A DNA stretch of 64,000 nt, from the NCBI RefSeq assembly GCF_000829035.1, contig NZ_AP012541.1, forward strand, positions 62,001 to 126,000. The letters run 5' to 3'. The position numbers and the translations under genes were made by a program. The DNA comes from Lacticaseibacillus paracasei subsp. paracasei. Its GTDB lineage: Bacteria > Bacillota > Bacilli > Lactobacillales > Lactobacillaceae. Positions within the stretch are counted from its first letter, which is position 1. The number at the start of each line of letters is the position of its first letter. The notes below the pieces were generated by a model that saw only the letters and a list, made by a program, of their open reading frames with translations, was not told the origin of the DNA and ran no database searches. Positions 55,016 through 64,000 of the stretch are shown here, piece by piece.

Positions 55016-57436
55016 TCATGCAATCTTTAACCAACGAAAGACAGCAACTTTAAGGAAATCAAGCACGATTGTGGCTGCCAGTATCAGTAGCAGAATGGTG
55101 ACTAAAAGCGGTGAGCTGATGGCCGGCATGAGCCAGCCAGTCAAGGCTAACAGCGCAAAGATGACAATTGTGAAAAGATTGACAGCTAGCAAGGTGCGGC
55201 TTGGCCAAGATGTCCAAAAGTGGCTCCGTTCCCGGACGATCAGCAGCCGGAACTGGGAGTTGAAGACCAAACCAATTAAAACAGCGGTTTGCAAGACTGG
55301 CAAGCTGAGGTGGAACAGATTTAGCCCTAACCAAACGATCACGAGGTCGACTAAGGCGAACCACAAGCCCAAAACGCCGGAAGCCGCGGTTAACGGGCCG
55401 AGTCGCCATTGATTAGGACCGGCAGTTGACTGGACATTATCGGTAGCGATGGACATGGTCGCAAAGTCATTGGCGAACACGAGCAGCGACATCCCCAGCA
55501 GCGACACTAGGCTGACTTTTAACCAGAAGAAGCCGAGTGTAAACAAGATAATGATCTCAATGACTTTGGTGATTTTGTTGATGACCCAAGTCAGCATACG
55601 CTGGTAAGTTTGGCGACTGGTCGTGATAGCAGCGATGATGTCATGCAAGCCCGGGTGCGTCAAAATGATGCTGGCTGAAGCCTTGGCAACATCACTGGCG
55701 CTGCTGACGGCGGTCCCTAACTCTGCCTGTTTCAGCGCAGGGGCATCGTTTACCCCGTCACCGGTCATGCCAACGAGATGGCCATCTTCTTGTAACAACT
55801 TAACGATTTGATACTTGTCATCTGGAAAAACATTGGCAAACCCGTCACTTTCATGAATCAATTGAATTTTATCGGCTGTGGTGCCGGTTTTCAAAGCTTT
55901 GGCTGGTAGAATTTTGGTGCCGATGCCAACTTGTTCGGCAACATCACGGGCAATCGGTACACTGTCACCGGTGATCATCATCGGCTTGATACCTAAGTTT
56001 TTTAGCCGTGCAAGCATGGATGCTGAATCCGCTCGCGGCGGATCGGCGATTGCCAAAACGCCGACTAACGCCATTTGCGAATCGACGACGCTTGCGACAG
56101 CTAGGGAACGATAACCTTTTTTGGCGTTGGCGGTTGCTAGTTGTTGAATAGCAGCGCTGGCAGGCGCAGTGTCAGCAGGATGCTGCTTGGCGTATAACGC
56201 CAGAATCGTCGGAACAGCACCTTTGATGACCCGCATTTGCCGGTGATCAGTGGTTGTGATGACCGCTTCGGTGCGCTTGGTGGCAAAATCGAACGGCGTG
56301 AACTGCTGCCGTTTAGAGAAATCGAGGGGATGCTTGATTTCGGCGGCATAGTTGAGCACCGCCTGGTCAATCGCATCCGGATGTTCTTGATCTGCCGCTA
56401 ACCCTGCAGCATCCAACAGTTGCTCGGCAGTATAGCCGGTGAGCGGTTGGCAAGCAATGATCGACAATTTGTTTTGGGTGATGGTGCCGGTTTTATCAAA
56501 ACAGAAAATATCGATTGAAGCAGCGTCTTCCAAGCTCGTCAAGCGACTGACGATGATGCCTTTTTTGGAAAGTGCCATTGCCCCGACAGCCTGAACAATG
56601 GTTAGGACAGCAGGCAAGGCGACTGGCACGGAGCCAATCAGGAAAATGAGCACGAAGGACAGAATAAAAACCGGACTTTCATGCAGGTAAAGGCCGTAAA
56701 TGGCGACAATGACCGATGCGGCAATGCCAAGATAGAGCATATAACGGACAATGGCGAGCATCAGTTCTTCTTGTTTTGACTTTGGCTTGGCGGTTTTCAC
56801 CAACGTCACCGTTTGACCGAAGTAAGTCGTTGTGCCGGTGTTTAAGACGACGGCCTGAACTTCGCCGCTTTTGACAATGCTGCCAGAGTAAAGCAGGTTG
56901 CCAGCGCTAGCAGTAGCTGGCAGCGATTCGCCGGTCAGGGCGGACTGATCGACGGTGACATTGCCAGCGATAATCGCAAGATCAGCTGGGACAATGGCGC
57001 CAATTTTCAGTTGCACGATATCGCCAGGCACAACTTGGCTAGCGGCGAGTGCTTGCCAAGCCTGATCGCGGCGAACAGTGGCCATAATCTCCAGCTTCTT
57101 TTTTAAAAGGGCAACCGCTTTTTGCGAATTGTTCGACTGGACAAAGCCAATCACCGCATTAATCGTCAGCAATACGAAGATGATGATGCTTTCAGTGTCA
57201 TGGCCTAAAATCAAGGTCAGTACAATCGCCAATTCCAACAACCACGGCATTGGACCCCAATAGCGCTTTAAGAAATCAAGCAAGTTATTGCGCTTTTGCT
57301 CAGGAATCGCATTCGGACCATACTGAGCTAGTCGCTTTTTAGCTTCATTACTCGTGAGACCATCCGTTGTCGTGTTGAGTTGCTTTAACACTGCTGCCTG
57401 ACTTTTATCTTGATAACTGCGAGTATCTGCAAGCAT
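55016..57436 (-). CDS. P-type proton-efflux ATPase (P3A-like)
   Basis: The 806-residue membrane ATPase has an N-terminal cation-ATPase region (GLTSNEAKKRLAQYGPN), ALTGESLP, the PVALPAVL helix, phosphorylation site FCFDKTGTITQNKL, MITGDSVPIA, MTGDGVNDAPALKQAELG and about ten helices. Sequence and length are those of bacterial homologues of plasma-membrane H+-ATPases. Proton export is inferred. It is convergent with the arsR-type gene and divergent from a LysR gene. Confidence 0.88.
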   Translation of the reverse strand: MLADTRSYQDKSQAAVLKQLNTTTDGLTSNEAKKRLAQYGPNAIPEQKRNNLLDFLKRYWGPMPWLLELAIVLTLILGHDTESIIIFVLLTINAVIGFVQSNNSQKAVALLKKKLEIMATVRRDQAWQALAASQVVPGDIVQLKIGAIVPADLAIIAGNVTVDQSALTGESLPATASAGNLLYSGSIVKSGEVQAVVLNTGTTTYFGQTVTLVKTAKPKSKQEELMLAIVRYMLYLGIAASVIVAIYGLYLHESPVFILSFVLIFLIGSVPVALPAVLTIVQAVGAMALSKKGIIVSRLTSLEDAASIDIFCFDKTGTITQNKLSIIACQPLTGYTAEQLLDAAGLAADQEHPDAIDQAVLNYAAEIKHPLDFSKRQQFTPFDFATKRTEAVITTTDHRQMRVIKGAVPTILALYAKQHPADTAPASAAIQQLATANAKKGYRSLAVASVVDSQMALVGVLAIADPPRADSASMLARLKNLGIKPMMITGDSVPIARDVAEQVGIGTKILPAKALKTGTTADKIQLIHESDGFANVFPDDKYQIVKLLQEDGHLVGMTGDGVNDAPALKQAELGTAVSSASDVAKASASIILTHPGLHDIIAAITTSRQTYQRMLTWVINKITKVIEIIILFTLGFFWLKVSLVSLLGMSLLVFANDFATMSIATDNVQSTAGPNQWRLGPLTAASGVLGLWFALVDLVIVWLGLNLFHLSLPVLQTAVLIGLVFNSQFRLLIVRERSHFWTSWPSRTLLAVNLFTIVIFALLALTGWLMPAISSPLLVTILLLILAATIVLDFLKVAVFRWLKIA

Positions 57437-57680
57437 TCAATCATCCCATCCTGAATCAAAACATTAACGACAAAATTTTTAGTTGGTGCGAAACAGTTCC
57501 TGGACGTCGTCGACATGACTGACCAACTTATCAGCTGCTTCATCACAAGCTTGTGACTCAAGTGTAACGCGTGGTGAGCAATATAAAAAATACATATTCG
57601 AGGTACTATCCATACAATTTGTGTATAGTGGAGCTGAAGGATTGCGAAGCTGACGATTAAAAATGAAGGGATCAATCGCG

Positions 57681-58559
57681 ATGAATCTCAAGCAAATTAC
57701 CTATTTTTTAGCGGTAGCAGAGGCTGGCCAGATGACTGCGGCGGCGAAACAATTGCACATGGCGCAGCCGCCGTTGAGTTATCAATTGAAAGCACTTGAA
57801 GATGAACTGGGTGTACGCCTGTTTGAACGTGGGTCGCGCGGTGTCCGACTCACTGGTAGCGGCCAACAGTTTATGACATACGCACAACAGATCGTTGAGA
57901 CGGTTGCGGCAGCTGAGAACGCAGCGCGGCGTAGCGGTGAAGGTGAGATTGGCACACTGGCGCTGGGACTGACTTCTTCGGCCGGTGATGTCCTGCCGAG
58001 GCAAAAATTGCAGGCCTTTAATCGCCGCTATCCGCAGGTCGAGTTTGAGCTTTATGAGGACAACACTTATGGCATCCTCGACAAGTTACGCCGCAACATT
58101 CTGGATTTGGCCATCGTCCGAACGCCATTTAATGATGACGGTCTAGCTTCATGTCGCCTAAGCGGTGACCACATGATCGCCGTTGCTGCCGCGTCGCAGC
58201 CCTTGCCAGCCACGCTAACCATTCCCGACCTCAAGCAGCAGCCGCTGATTGTGTATCGCCGGTTTAGTTCGCTATTCAAAACCACGTTTGCCGAGTATGG
58301 CATCACACCGACAATTGCGGTGTTGTGTGATGACGCGCGCACGGCGTTGCATTGGGCCCAGATGGGGATGGGGGTGGCGTTGGTACCGGCGACCATGGCC
58401 GCTTTGGCGAGTCAGCAAAGTCACCTTGCCATGATTGATTATGAGCCATGGGTGACGCACATGACGCTCGTTTGGCAGCCTGAGTCGTTACACAATCCAT
58501 TAGTGGCAAGATTTGTGGAGCAACTTTCGGGTGGGGAACCGGAGAAATATTCAAAATAA
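57681..58559 (+). CDS. LysR-family transcriptional regulator
   Basis: The 292-residue protein starts MNLKQITYFLAVAEAGQMT, with the LysR helix-turn-helix AAAKQLHMAQPPLSYQLKALE and LFERGSRG. It is followed by a two-lobed ligand domain of normal length (about 90-285). The start at 57681 has AAGGGA upstream. It is divergent from the proton ATPase gene, which may be its target; no ligand can be inferred. Confidence 0.9.
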   Translation: MNLKQITYFLAVAEAGQMTAAAKQLHMAQPPLSYQLKALEDELGVRLFERGSRGVRLTGSGQQFMTYAQQIVETVAAAENAARRSGEGEIGTLALGLTSSAGDVLPRQKLQAFNRRYPQVEFELYEDNTYGILDKLRRNILDLAIVRTPFNDDGLASCRLSGDHMIAVAAASQPLPATLTIPDLKQQPLIVYRRFSSLFKTTFAEYGITPTIAVLCDDARTALHWAQMGMGVALVPATMAALASQQSHLAMIDYEPWVTHMTLVWQPESLHNPLVARFVEQLSGGEPEKYSK

Positions 58560-58584
58560 GGTTCGATTAGTTTTGTAGAAAGAG

Positions 58585-58786
58585 TCCTGAGCCGTGCCAA
58601 ACTCCGCAATCTCCGGCCAGCTGGGGTGGCGACGCGTAGCTAGAGCGGAGACGGCGCTTCGAGCCCAAAAACCGGTCTCGAAGTCGCCTAACAACATCAG
58701 CGACAAAGCCCGGTCGCTGTGTTGTTTGCACGGCTGAGCCCCATCTGGCCTACGATTGCTCCGCCTTGGCACTGGGATCTTTAAAT
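58585..58786. repeat. dispersed repeat family B, complete copy 2
   Basis: About 200 bp, closely matching 40111-40310 over its whole length in the same orientation (GCCGTGCCAAACTCCGCAAT ... TGCTCCGCCTTGGCACTGGG), with a few substitutions. It lies between the LysR gene and a terminator. Confidence 0.8.
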
Positions 58787-58803
58787 CCCTATGAATTATC
58801 CAT

Positions 58804-58846
58804 AAAAGGGCCAACAATTCTGAGGCAAAAATTGTTGGTCCTTTTT
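58804..58846. terminator. bidirectional terminator after the LysR gene
   Basis: AAAAGGGCCAACAATT pairs with AATTGTTGGTCCTTTTT, with one mismatch, and has A and T tracts on both sides. Between it and the XRE gene (58847-59024) only ordinary promoter-like AT-rich DNA was seen. Confidence 0.75.
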
Positions 58847-59024
58847 CATGGATGTGAATGATGTCCAAATATCTTTGCATTTTTTGACGAATTACAAATG
58901 CTTGTTTTGTTGAGATGAATTATGAGTATCTCAATGGTTGATTTAGCGATGGCTAAGTTAACAACCGTTCGATATACTTACCCATATTGAGCCGCTACAA
59001 TGATAAGTGAAAAGAGGGAACAAG

Positions 59025-60146
59025 ATGGAAATTAATGTCGGTGCTGTGATCAGTGCTAATCGCAAGCAAAAAGGCATCACCCAGCAAGCTTTGGCAGATT
59101 TTGTCGGTGTTTCCAAAGCCTCGGTTTCAAAATGGGAGACAGGGCAAAGCTATCCGGATATTACGTTGTTGCCGATTCTGGCCGCTTATTTTGACGTTAG
59201 CATCGACAAGTTGATGGCCTATGATGCGCAACTGAGCAGCACGGAAATTCGTCGCATCTATACGTCAATGAAGCAGGCCTTTGAAACTCAACCGGGAGAC
59301 GCGGTACTGAAATCAATTCGCAACTTGATTCGGCGGTATTACGCCTGCTATCCATTTTTGCTGCAAATGGGGCTGCTGATTTTGAATCATTACGATCTTT
59401 TACCGGGAACATCACAAACCGCGAAAGTTACCGAATATGTGAATGAAGCCCGCCTATTGTTTGTCCGTGTGCGGCAAAATAGCCAAAAGGCGCAGTTAAC
59501 GGCAAAGGCGGTCGAACTGGAAGGCTATAGTCTGCTGTTGCTCCAACGACCCGATGATGTGTTAGCGTTGCTGGGCGAATATGTGCCAGAACAACTGCCT
59601 GCAGACAGTTTAATCGCCGGTGCTTTTCAGCAAAAAGGCGACTTGCGGCGTGCCATTGCAACCAGTCAAAGCGGTTTGATGCAGGACTTGAGCATCATCA
59701 TGAGTCAACTGACTAATTACATGACCTTGCTAAATGATGATCCTAACCGATTGGCTGCGACGTATCAACGTGGGCAAGCGATTGCCAAGGCTTTTGATCT
59801 AGCAACACTCAATCCGGCAGTCTGGCTCAATTTCCAACTAGCTGCCTTGAATGGCTTTGCAAAACAAGATAAAACGGATGAAGCCGTGGCCCTTTTGCAG
59901 GAGTTCACGCATGTTTTGACGGCAACCAAAATGCCATTGACGCTGCATGGCGATGCTTACTTTGATGCCATTGAGCCATGGCTAGAACAACTGGACCTAG
60001 GTAGCCAATCACCGCGGGTTAGTGGTCAAGCCAAACAGGTTCTGGCTGATTTCGTCTTGCAAAACCCCGCATTGGCTAAGATCAGAACACTGTCAGAAGT
60101 GCAACCGTTGTTGGCTGAGTTAAAGCAAGTGAGCGGACATCGCTAG
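59025..60146 (+). CDS. XRE-family regulator with helical C-terminal domain
   Basis: The 373-residue protein has a classical helix-turn-helix (ISANRKQKGITQQALADFVGVSKASVSKWETGQSYPDI, residues 9-45). A long all-helical region without enzyme motifs follows, resembling TPR-like domains of RNPP-related regulators. GAGGGA precedes the ATG. It lies 66 nt before the yxlE-like/ABC cluster on the same strand and probably controls it. Confidence 0.8.
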   Translation: MEINVGAVISANRKQKGITQQALADFVGVSKASVSKWETGQSYPDITLLPILAAYFDVSIDKLMAYDAQLSSTEIRRIYTSMKQAFETQPGDAVLKSIRNLIRRYYACYPFLLQMGLLILNHYDLLPGTSQTAKVTEYVNEARLLFVRVRQNSQKAQLTAKAVELEGYSLLLLQRPDDVLALLGEYVPEQLPADSLIAGAFQQKGDLRRAIATSQSGLMQDLSIIMSQLTNYMTLLNDDPNRLAATYQRGQAIAKAFDLATLNPAVWLNFQLAALNGFAKQDKTDEAVALLQEFTHVLTATKMPLTLHGDAYFDAIEPWLEQLDLGSQSPRVSGQAKQVLADFVLQNPALAKIRTLSEVQPLLAELKQVSGHR

Positions 60147-60212
60147 AACTCGTATGTACGGGCATTCAGAGCCTAAATAATTTAAATCAAAGCAAACCTT
60201 GGAGGAAAGAAA

Positions 60213-60428
60213 ATGAATACCAATTGGCAACTATTTGCAGACTACTGGCCATTTTTAGTGCCACTGATCATTTTAGAATTTGGCTTGATGATCGCCGCAG
60301 TGATTCATATCCTGCGCCATCAGCATTATCGGTTCGGCAATCGTCTATTGTGGCTGTTGCTCGTGATTTTCATCCAGATCATTGGTCCGATTGTGTACTT
60401 TGTCTTTGGACGGGAGGATGAAAATTGA
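60213..60428 (+). CDS. PLD_N (cardiolipin synthase N-terminal) domain protein
   Basis: The 71-residue protein has two helices (about residues 11-33 and 44-66) and ends in IIGPIVYFVFGREDEN, the PLDc_N signature of YxlE. GGAGG precedes the ATG. Its stop overlaps the start of the ABC ATPase gene. In B. subtilis, yxlE-yxlF-yxlG have the same order and belong to the sigma-Y operon. Here no sigma gene is present; an XRE regulator takes that place. Confidence 0.8.
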   Translation: MNTNWQLFADYWPFLVPLIILEFGLMIAAVIHILRHQHYRFGNRLLWLLLVIFIQIIGPIVYFVFGREDEN

Positions 60429-61354
60429 ACATCCTAACTTTGCAACATGTCAGCAAGCATTTTGGTAGCAAGCAAGTGCTGCAAGATCTGAATCTGACTG
60501 TGCCGGCTGGGTCGATTTATGGCTTTGTTGGCGAAAATGGTGCCGGGAAAACCACGACCATGAAACTGATTCTAGGCTTGGATCAAGCCAGCGCCGGAGC
60601 CATTGAAGTCGCTGGTCAGCCTGTGCATTTCGGTGAAACGGAGACGAATCGGCAGACAGGTTATCTGCCTGATGTGCCGGCTTTTTATGGGTACATGACG
60701 GCACCAGAATACTTGAAATTATGCGGTCAGCTGACAGGTTTGCGCGGCGCTGAATTGCAGTCGCGGGTGGCTGCCATGTTGATCCAAGTCGGCTTGGCAG
60801 ATGCCAAGCACCGTATCAGTGGCTTTTCGCGGGGGATGCGTCAGCGCTTGGGGATTGCGCAGGCCTTGCTCAACACCCCGAAACTCTTGATTTGTGATGA
60901 ACCGACCAGCGCGCTTGATCCACAGGGCCGCACGGATTTTTTACAGTTATTGGCTAGTCTGCGTGGTCAGACTACGATTCTGTTTTCAACGCATATTCTG
61001 AGTGATGTGGAGCGGATTTGCGACCATGTCGGGATTCTACATCATGGCCGTCTACAAGTGAGTGCGCCATTGGACGATCTGAAGCAACAGTATGCTAAAA
61101 ACCAGATTGCCTTGTCGTTTGCGACGACTGCCCAAGCGCAACAAGCCGCGCATTTGTTGGCAACCTTGCAGCAGCAGGGCCAGCTGACGCACCTTGAGCA
61201 ACAAAAAAACAGTCTTCAAGCAGCATACACCGGTACCTATGCTGCCGCGGCTGATCGCGTCCTCACCATGTTACTTGAAGCCAAACTCATTCCGATCACG
61301 CTTGCCCAGCAAGAAGCCAATTTGGAACAGATCTTCATGGAGGTGACGCGATGA
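60425..61354 (+). CDS. ABC transporter ATP-binding protein (YxlF-like)
   Basis: The 309-residue ATPase has Walker A GENGAGKTTTMKLILGL, signature ISGFSRGMRQRLGIAQAL, Walker B LLICDEPTSALDP and the H-loop FSTHILSDV. A C-terminal extension of about 90 residues is as in drug- or bacitracin-type ABC ATPases. It starts at TTG, overlapping the previous stop, and its stop overlaps the permease start as ATGA. It probably powers the adjacent permease; substrate unknown. Confidence 0.9.
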   Translation: MNILTLQHVSKHFGSKQVLQDLNLTVPAGSIYGFVGENGAGKTTTMKLILGLDQASAGAIEVAGQPVHFGETETNRQTGYLPDVPAFYGYMTAPEYLKLCGQLTGLRGAELQSRVAAMLIQVGLADAKHRISGFSRGMRQRLGIAQALLNTPKLLICDEPTSALDPQGRTDFLQLLASLRGQTTILFSTHILSDVERICDHVGILHHGRLQVSAPLDDLKQQYAKNQIALSFATTAQAQQAAHLLATLQQQGQLTHLEQQKNSLQAAYTGTYAAAADRVLTMLLEAKLIPITLAQQEANLEQIFMEVTR

Positions 61355-62112
61355 ACGCAGCCATTATTTTCACCAAAAAAGAACTACTTGAAAGCTGGCG
61401 GACTCACCGCTTGTTGATTTTGACGGTTGTTTTCCTCATTTTCGGCATTTTGAGTCCGCTGATCGCCAAACTCATGCCGGAACTGTTAAAAGGCGGTCTG
61501 GGTGGCATTAAGGTGGCGGTCCCTAAGCCGACTTCGCTGGATGCATGGACCCACTATTACAAGAACATCACCCAGATGGGCATTTACGTGTTCGCCCTCA
61601 TGCTTGGCAGTTGTGTCAGTCAGGAGATTCAACAAGGCACACTCGTTAACTTGGTCACCAAAGGCTTGCCGCGCTGGACGGTCATTGTTGGCAAAGCGAT
61701 TGTCGGGATGTTGCTCTGGATCTGGATCACCAGCCTCGCCTTTTTGGTAACGTGGGCTTACACCGCGTACTACTTTCCTGATACGCGCAGCCCGCATGTG
61801 GTACTCGCGTTCTTACCATTATTAGTCTTTGGCTTATTCTTCCTCAGCCTGATCGTGTTTGGCTCCACACTAGCAACGAATAATTATGGCGGTTTGCTGC
61901 TGACGATTGTGGTGATGGCACTGTTGTATTTGGCACAAATGGTCAAAAGTTGGCAACATGCTAATCCGGTTGCCCTCATTGGCGACAATATGAAAATCCT
62001 TGTCAACAGTGATGCGCTAACGAAATTGATGCCGGCCATGGTCATTGCTGTCGTTGCCGCCGTTGTTTTATTTTTCGCGGCGATCAAGCTGCTGGATCGA
62101 AAAAAGCTTTAA
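61351..62112 (+). CDS. ABC-2-type permease (YxlG-like)
   Basis: The 253-residue protein has six predicted helices, the first near 19-39 and the last near 225-245. It carries the ABC-2 feature of a long first loop and the coupling-like segment EIQQGTLVNLVTKGLPRW. It overlaps the ATPase gene by 4 nt. With the PLD_N protein it forms a three-gene unit. Confidence 0.85.
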   Translation: MNAAIIFTKKELLESWRTHRLLILTVVFLIFGILSPLIAKLMPELLKGGLGGIKVAVPKPTSLDAWTHYYKNITQMGIYVFALMLGSCVSQEIQQGTLVNLVTKGLPRWTVIVGKAIVGMLLWIWITSLAFLVTWAYTAYYFPDTRSPHVVLAFLPLLVFGLFFLSLIVFGSTLATNNYGGLLLTIVVMALLYLAQMVKSWQHANPVALIGDNMKILVNSDALTKLMPAMVIAVVAAVVLFFAAIKLLDRKKL

Positions 62113-62124
62113 AAAATTAGCCGA

Positions 62125-62160
62125 ATTTTTGTTGATTAAACTCAAACTTCAACAAAAATA
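62125..62160 (+). terminator. terminator after the YxlG-like gene
   Basis: ATTTTTGTTGA (62125-62135) pairs with TCAACAAAAAT (62149-62159). No long T-run follows. Confidence 0.5.
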
Positions 62161-62294
62161 TCGATTATTTTTGGGCTATGATCAAACGATTTTTGAAAAA
62201 GCAGAAGTCGGGTTCACATGCGCAAACGTTATAACACTCGGGCCTACCGTCGTTATCGTCAAGATGAATCGTGAACAACCAAATAATGCAAAAC

Positions 62295-62377
62295 ACACTA
62301 TATAGTGTATGCAGTCGATAATTAACCACAAAATTTAGTGGATAACCCGTTACTTTTCCTGCTGAGTCTTGTATACT
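62295..62377 (+). promoter_or_regulatory. two NrdR boxes and promoter of nrdD
   Basis: ACACTATATAGTGT (62295-62308) is a perfect 14-bp palindrome matching the NrdR consensus. CCACAAAATTTAGTGG (62326-62341) is a second, imperfect one. Their centres are 32 bp apart, three helical turns, the known spacing for NrdR pairs. A -10 element TATACT (62372-62377, preceded by TG) follows. NrdR-(d)ATP would repress here when deoxynucleotides are plentiful. Confidence 0.8.
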
Positions 62378-62425
62378 AGATACATTGTTACAAGCACTTC
62401 AAGTTAACGTAATGGGGGATTAGCC

Positions 62426-64000
62426 ATGATCGAATTTTATACACAAATCAAGAAACGAGACGGGCGCATTGTTGATTTTGATGCATCCAAGATCAGCACT
62501 GCAATCACGAAGGCGGCAGAAAGTGTGGCAAAACTGGCACCGAGTGACGTGCTGACGATCGATCACTTGACGGATACGGTCACGGCTAAGATTCGCGATC
62601 GCTACCACGATGATGTGGAAATCGCGGAGATCCAAACAGTGGTTGAGCAGACCTTGATCGCTGCAGAAAAGTATAACTGGGCTGAAGCGTATACTGAGTA
62701 TCGCTTGAAGCGTGATTTAGCTCGCAAACAGAAGCAAGATGTTAATTATAACGTCTCGCGCTTAGTGAATCGCGACGAAAGCGTTGTTAACGAAAATGCC
62801 AATAAGGACAGCCGGGTCTTTTCAACCCAGCGGGATCTAACTGCAGGCGCAGTGGCCAAGGCAATTGGCCTGAAAATGCTGCCGCCTGCTGTTGCCAACG
62901 CGCATTTACGTGGCGATATTCATTGGCATGATCTTGACTACACCCCGTTTATGGCCGAAACCAACTGTTGTCTGATTGATTTTGACTACATGTTGAACCA
63001 TGGCTTCAGCATTGGCAATGCCGAAGTTGAACCGGCCCATTCGATTCAAGTTGCTGTGACGCAAATGACCCAGATCATCGCTAATGTGGCCTCCAGTCAA
63101 TACGGCGGCTGCTCCAGCGATCGAACAGATCAGGTCTTGGCGCCATTCGCCGAGAAAAACTATCAAAAACATTTGCGTGAATTCGGCAGCGTGATTGATG
63201 ATCCGGCTAAGCTGGAAGCACTGGCTGTGAAGCAGACTAAGAAGGATATTTATGATGCCTTGCAAACTTTGGAATATCAGGTGAACACCCTTTATTCCAC
63301 CCAAGGCCAGACGCCATTTGTCACAGTCGGCTTCGGTTTGGGGACCAGTTGGATTGAACGCGAGATCCAAAAAGACATCCTGAAAATCCGAATTCTAGGT
63401 CTGGGTAAAGAACGGCGGACAGCCATCTTCCCGAAATTGGTCTTTACTTTGAAACGCGGTTTGAACCTGAAACCAGAAGATCCAAACTATGATATCAAAC
63501 AATTGGCGATCGAATGTGCCACCAAACGGATGTATCCTGATGTCGTTTCCTATGACACCATCAAACGATTGACCGGTTCCTTCAAAGCACCAATGGGCTG
63601 CCGTAGCTTCCTGCAGGGTTGGACTGATCCAAAGACAGGCAAAGAAGTGAACGCTGGGCGGATGAATCTTGGTGTTATCACCGTCAACTTGCCGCGGATT
63701 GCAATGGAAGCCAATGGCGACAAGGCGAAATTCTGGAAGATTTTTGAAGAACGGATGCGCATCTGTAAGGAAGGCCTGCTCTATAAGGTTGAACGCACCA
63801 AACAAGCAACGCCAGAAAGCGCACCGATCCTCTACAAGTATGGGGCCTTTGGTCACAAGCTGGCTGACACCGACAGCATTGACGATCTTTTCAAAAATGG
63901 GCGGGCAACGGTTTCACTAGGTTATATTGGGTTATATGAAGTCGGTACTGTTTTCTACGGCTCTGCATGGGAAAAGAATCCCGATGCCAAGGCATTCTCA
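62426..64000 (+). CDS. nrdD: anaerobic (class III) ribonucleoside-triphosphate reductase, N-terminal part
   Basis: 525 codons are open to the window edge; the gene continues beyond it. It reduces ribonucleotides to deoxynucleotides without oxygen. An ATP-cone (IKKRDGRIVDFDASKI, residues 8-23, through about 95) is followed by the class III core with GDIHWHDLDYTPF, ETNCC, SSQYGGCSS and GFGLGTSWIER. The glycyl-radical region is not in the window. Its activase NrdG would be expected downstream. The ATG at 62426 has GGGGGAT upstream. Confidence 0.95.
   Translation, partial: MIEFYTQIKKRDGRIVDFDASKISTAITKAAESVAKLAPSDVLTIDHLTDTVTAKIRDRYHDDVEIAEIQTVVEQTLIAAEKYNWAEAYTEYRLKRDLARKQKQDVNYNVSRLVNRDESVVNENANKDSRVFSTQRDLTAGAVAKAIGLKMLPPAVANAHLRGDIHWHDLDYTPFMAETNCCLIDFDYMLNHGFSIGNAEVEPAHSIQVAVTQMTQIIANVASSQYGGCSSDRTDQVLAPFAEKNYQKHLREFGSVIDDPAKLEALAVKQTKKDIYDALQTLEYQVNTLYSTQGQTPFVTVGFGLGTSWIEREIQKDILKIRILGLGKERRTAIFPKLVFTLKRGLNLKPEDPNYDIKQLAIECATKRMYPDVVSYDTIKRLTGSFKAPMGCRSFLQGWTDPKTGKEVNAGRMNLGVITVNLPRIAMEANGDKAKFWKIFEERMRICKEGLLYKVERTKQATPESAPILYKYGAFGHKLADTDSIDDLFKNGRATVSLGYIGLYEVGTVFYGSAWEKNPDAKAFS

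Noticed and set aside
57385..57691. Two minus-strand open frames (96 and 70 codons) upstream of the proton ATPase gene
   Set aside because: They overlap each other and the start of the ATPase, have no ribosome-binding site and fall in the promoter region of the divergent LysR gene.
40111..58786. Family B repeats as CRISPR or rRNA fragments
   Set aside because: Copies are far apart, about 200 bp long and internally palindromic, with no array structure and no rRNA-like sequence that I recognise.
1..64000. tRNA or rRNA genes and prophage modules
   Set aside because: I did not recognise any cloverleaf-like conserved arms, rRNA sequence, integrase, capsid or tail genes by reading. A tRNAscan or similar search would be decisive.

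Overview
The window looks like chromosomal DNA of a low-to-moderate GC Firmicute of the Lacticaseibacillus group (L. casei / paracasei / rhamnosus). The evidence is the trpDCFBA order, the acetylase-variant lysine cluster, strong Shine-Dalgarno sites with a few GTG/TTG starts, IS30- and IS5-type insertion sequences, and the housekeeping neighbourhood gdpP-rplI-dnaC-purA-nrdD. The genus assignment is inference from gene content and remembered protein families, not from a search.

Layout. 1-200: right end of a probable type I toxin-antitoxin locus cut by the window edge. 253-6400 (minus strand): trpDCFBA behind a tryptophan T-box (UGG specifier), with trpC split by a 1115-bp IS30-family element. 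6453-9462: a uracil-DNA-glycosylase-like protein, a lipoprotein and small membrane peptides. 9579-12145: MFS efflux pump with divergent TetR. 12267-19102: accessory region with a secreted protein, an ABC transporter whose second permease gene is split by another IS30 element, a small secreted protein, a 22-residue hydrophobic peptide ORF, a 30-bp perfect palindrome and a divergent Rgg-type regulator. 19277-19907: PemI/PemK toxin-antitoxin. 20057-30824: lysine/diaminopimelate genes, in two divergent arms (lysA-dapD-dapL-[IS5]-dapA-dapB behind an L-box lysine riboswitch; lysC-dapF-asd on the other strand).

31020-34353: small secreted protein, Nudix hydrolase + EamA transporter, secreted phospholipase A2-like protein. 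34665-40002: gdpP (c-di-AMP phosphodiesterase), rplI, dnaC and a four-repeat protein of unknown function. 40469-44479: N-acetylmuramic acid uptake and breakdown (PTS EIIBCA, MurQ, RpiR regulator). 44585-49593: TetR and a MacB/FtsX-type ABC transporter whose very long permease gene is frameshifted in an A7 run. 49736-57436: amidohydrolase, purA with a PurBox, P1B-4 metal ATPase with ArsR regulator, P3A-type proton ATPase. 57681-62112: LysR and XRE regulators, and a PLD_N/ABC cluster like B. subtilis yxlEFG. 62426-end: start of anaerobic ribonucleotide reductase nrdD behind two NrdR boxes.

How things fit together: amino-acid genes are controlled by RNA (T-box, L-box); purine, deoxynucleotide, metal and sugar genes by protein operators that can be read in the DNA. 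Three complete insertion sequences with readable 4-bp target duplications have broken trpC, broken an ABC permease and entered the dap operon. Two families of dispersed palindromic repeats sit in intergenic regions. The most novel candidate is the Rgg / short hydrophobic peptide / secreted protein / ABC transporter locus at 13.5-19.1 kb.
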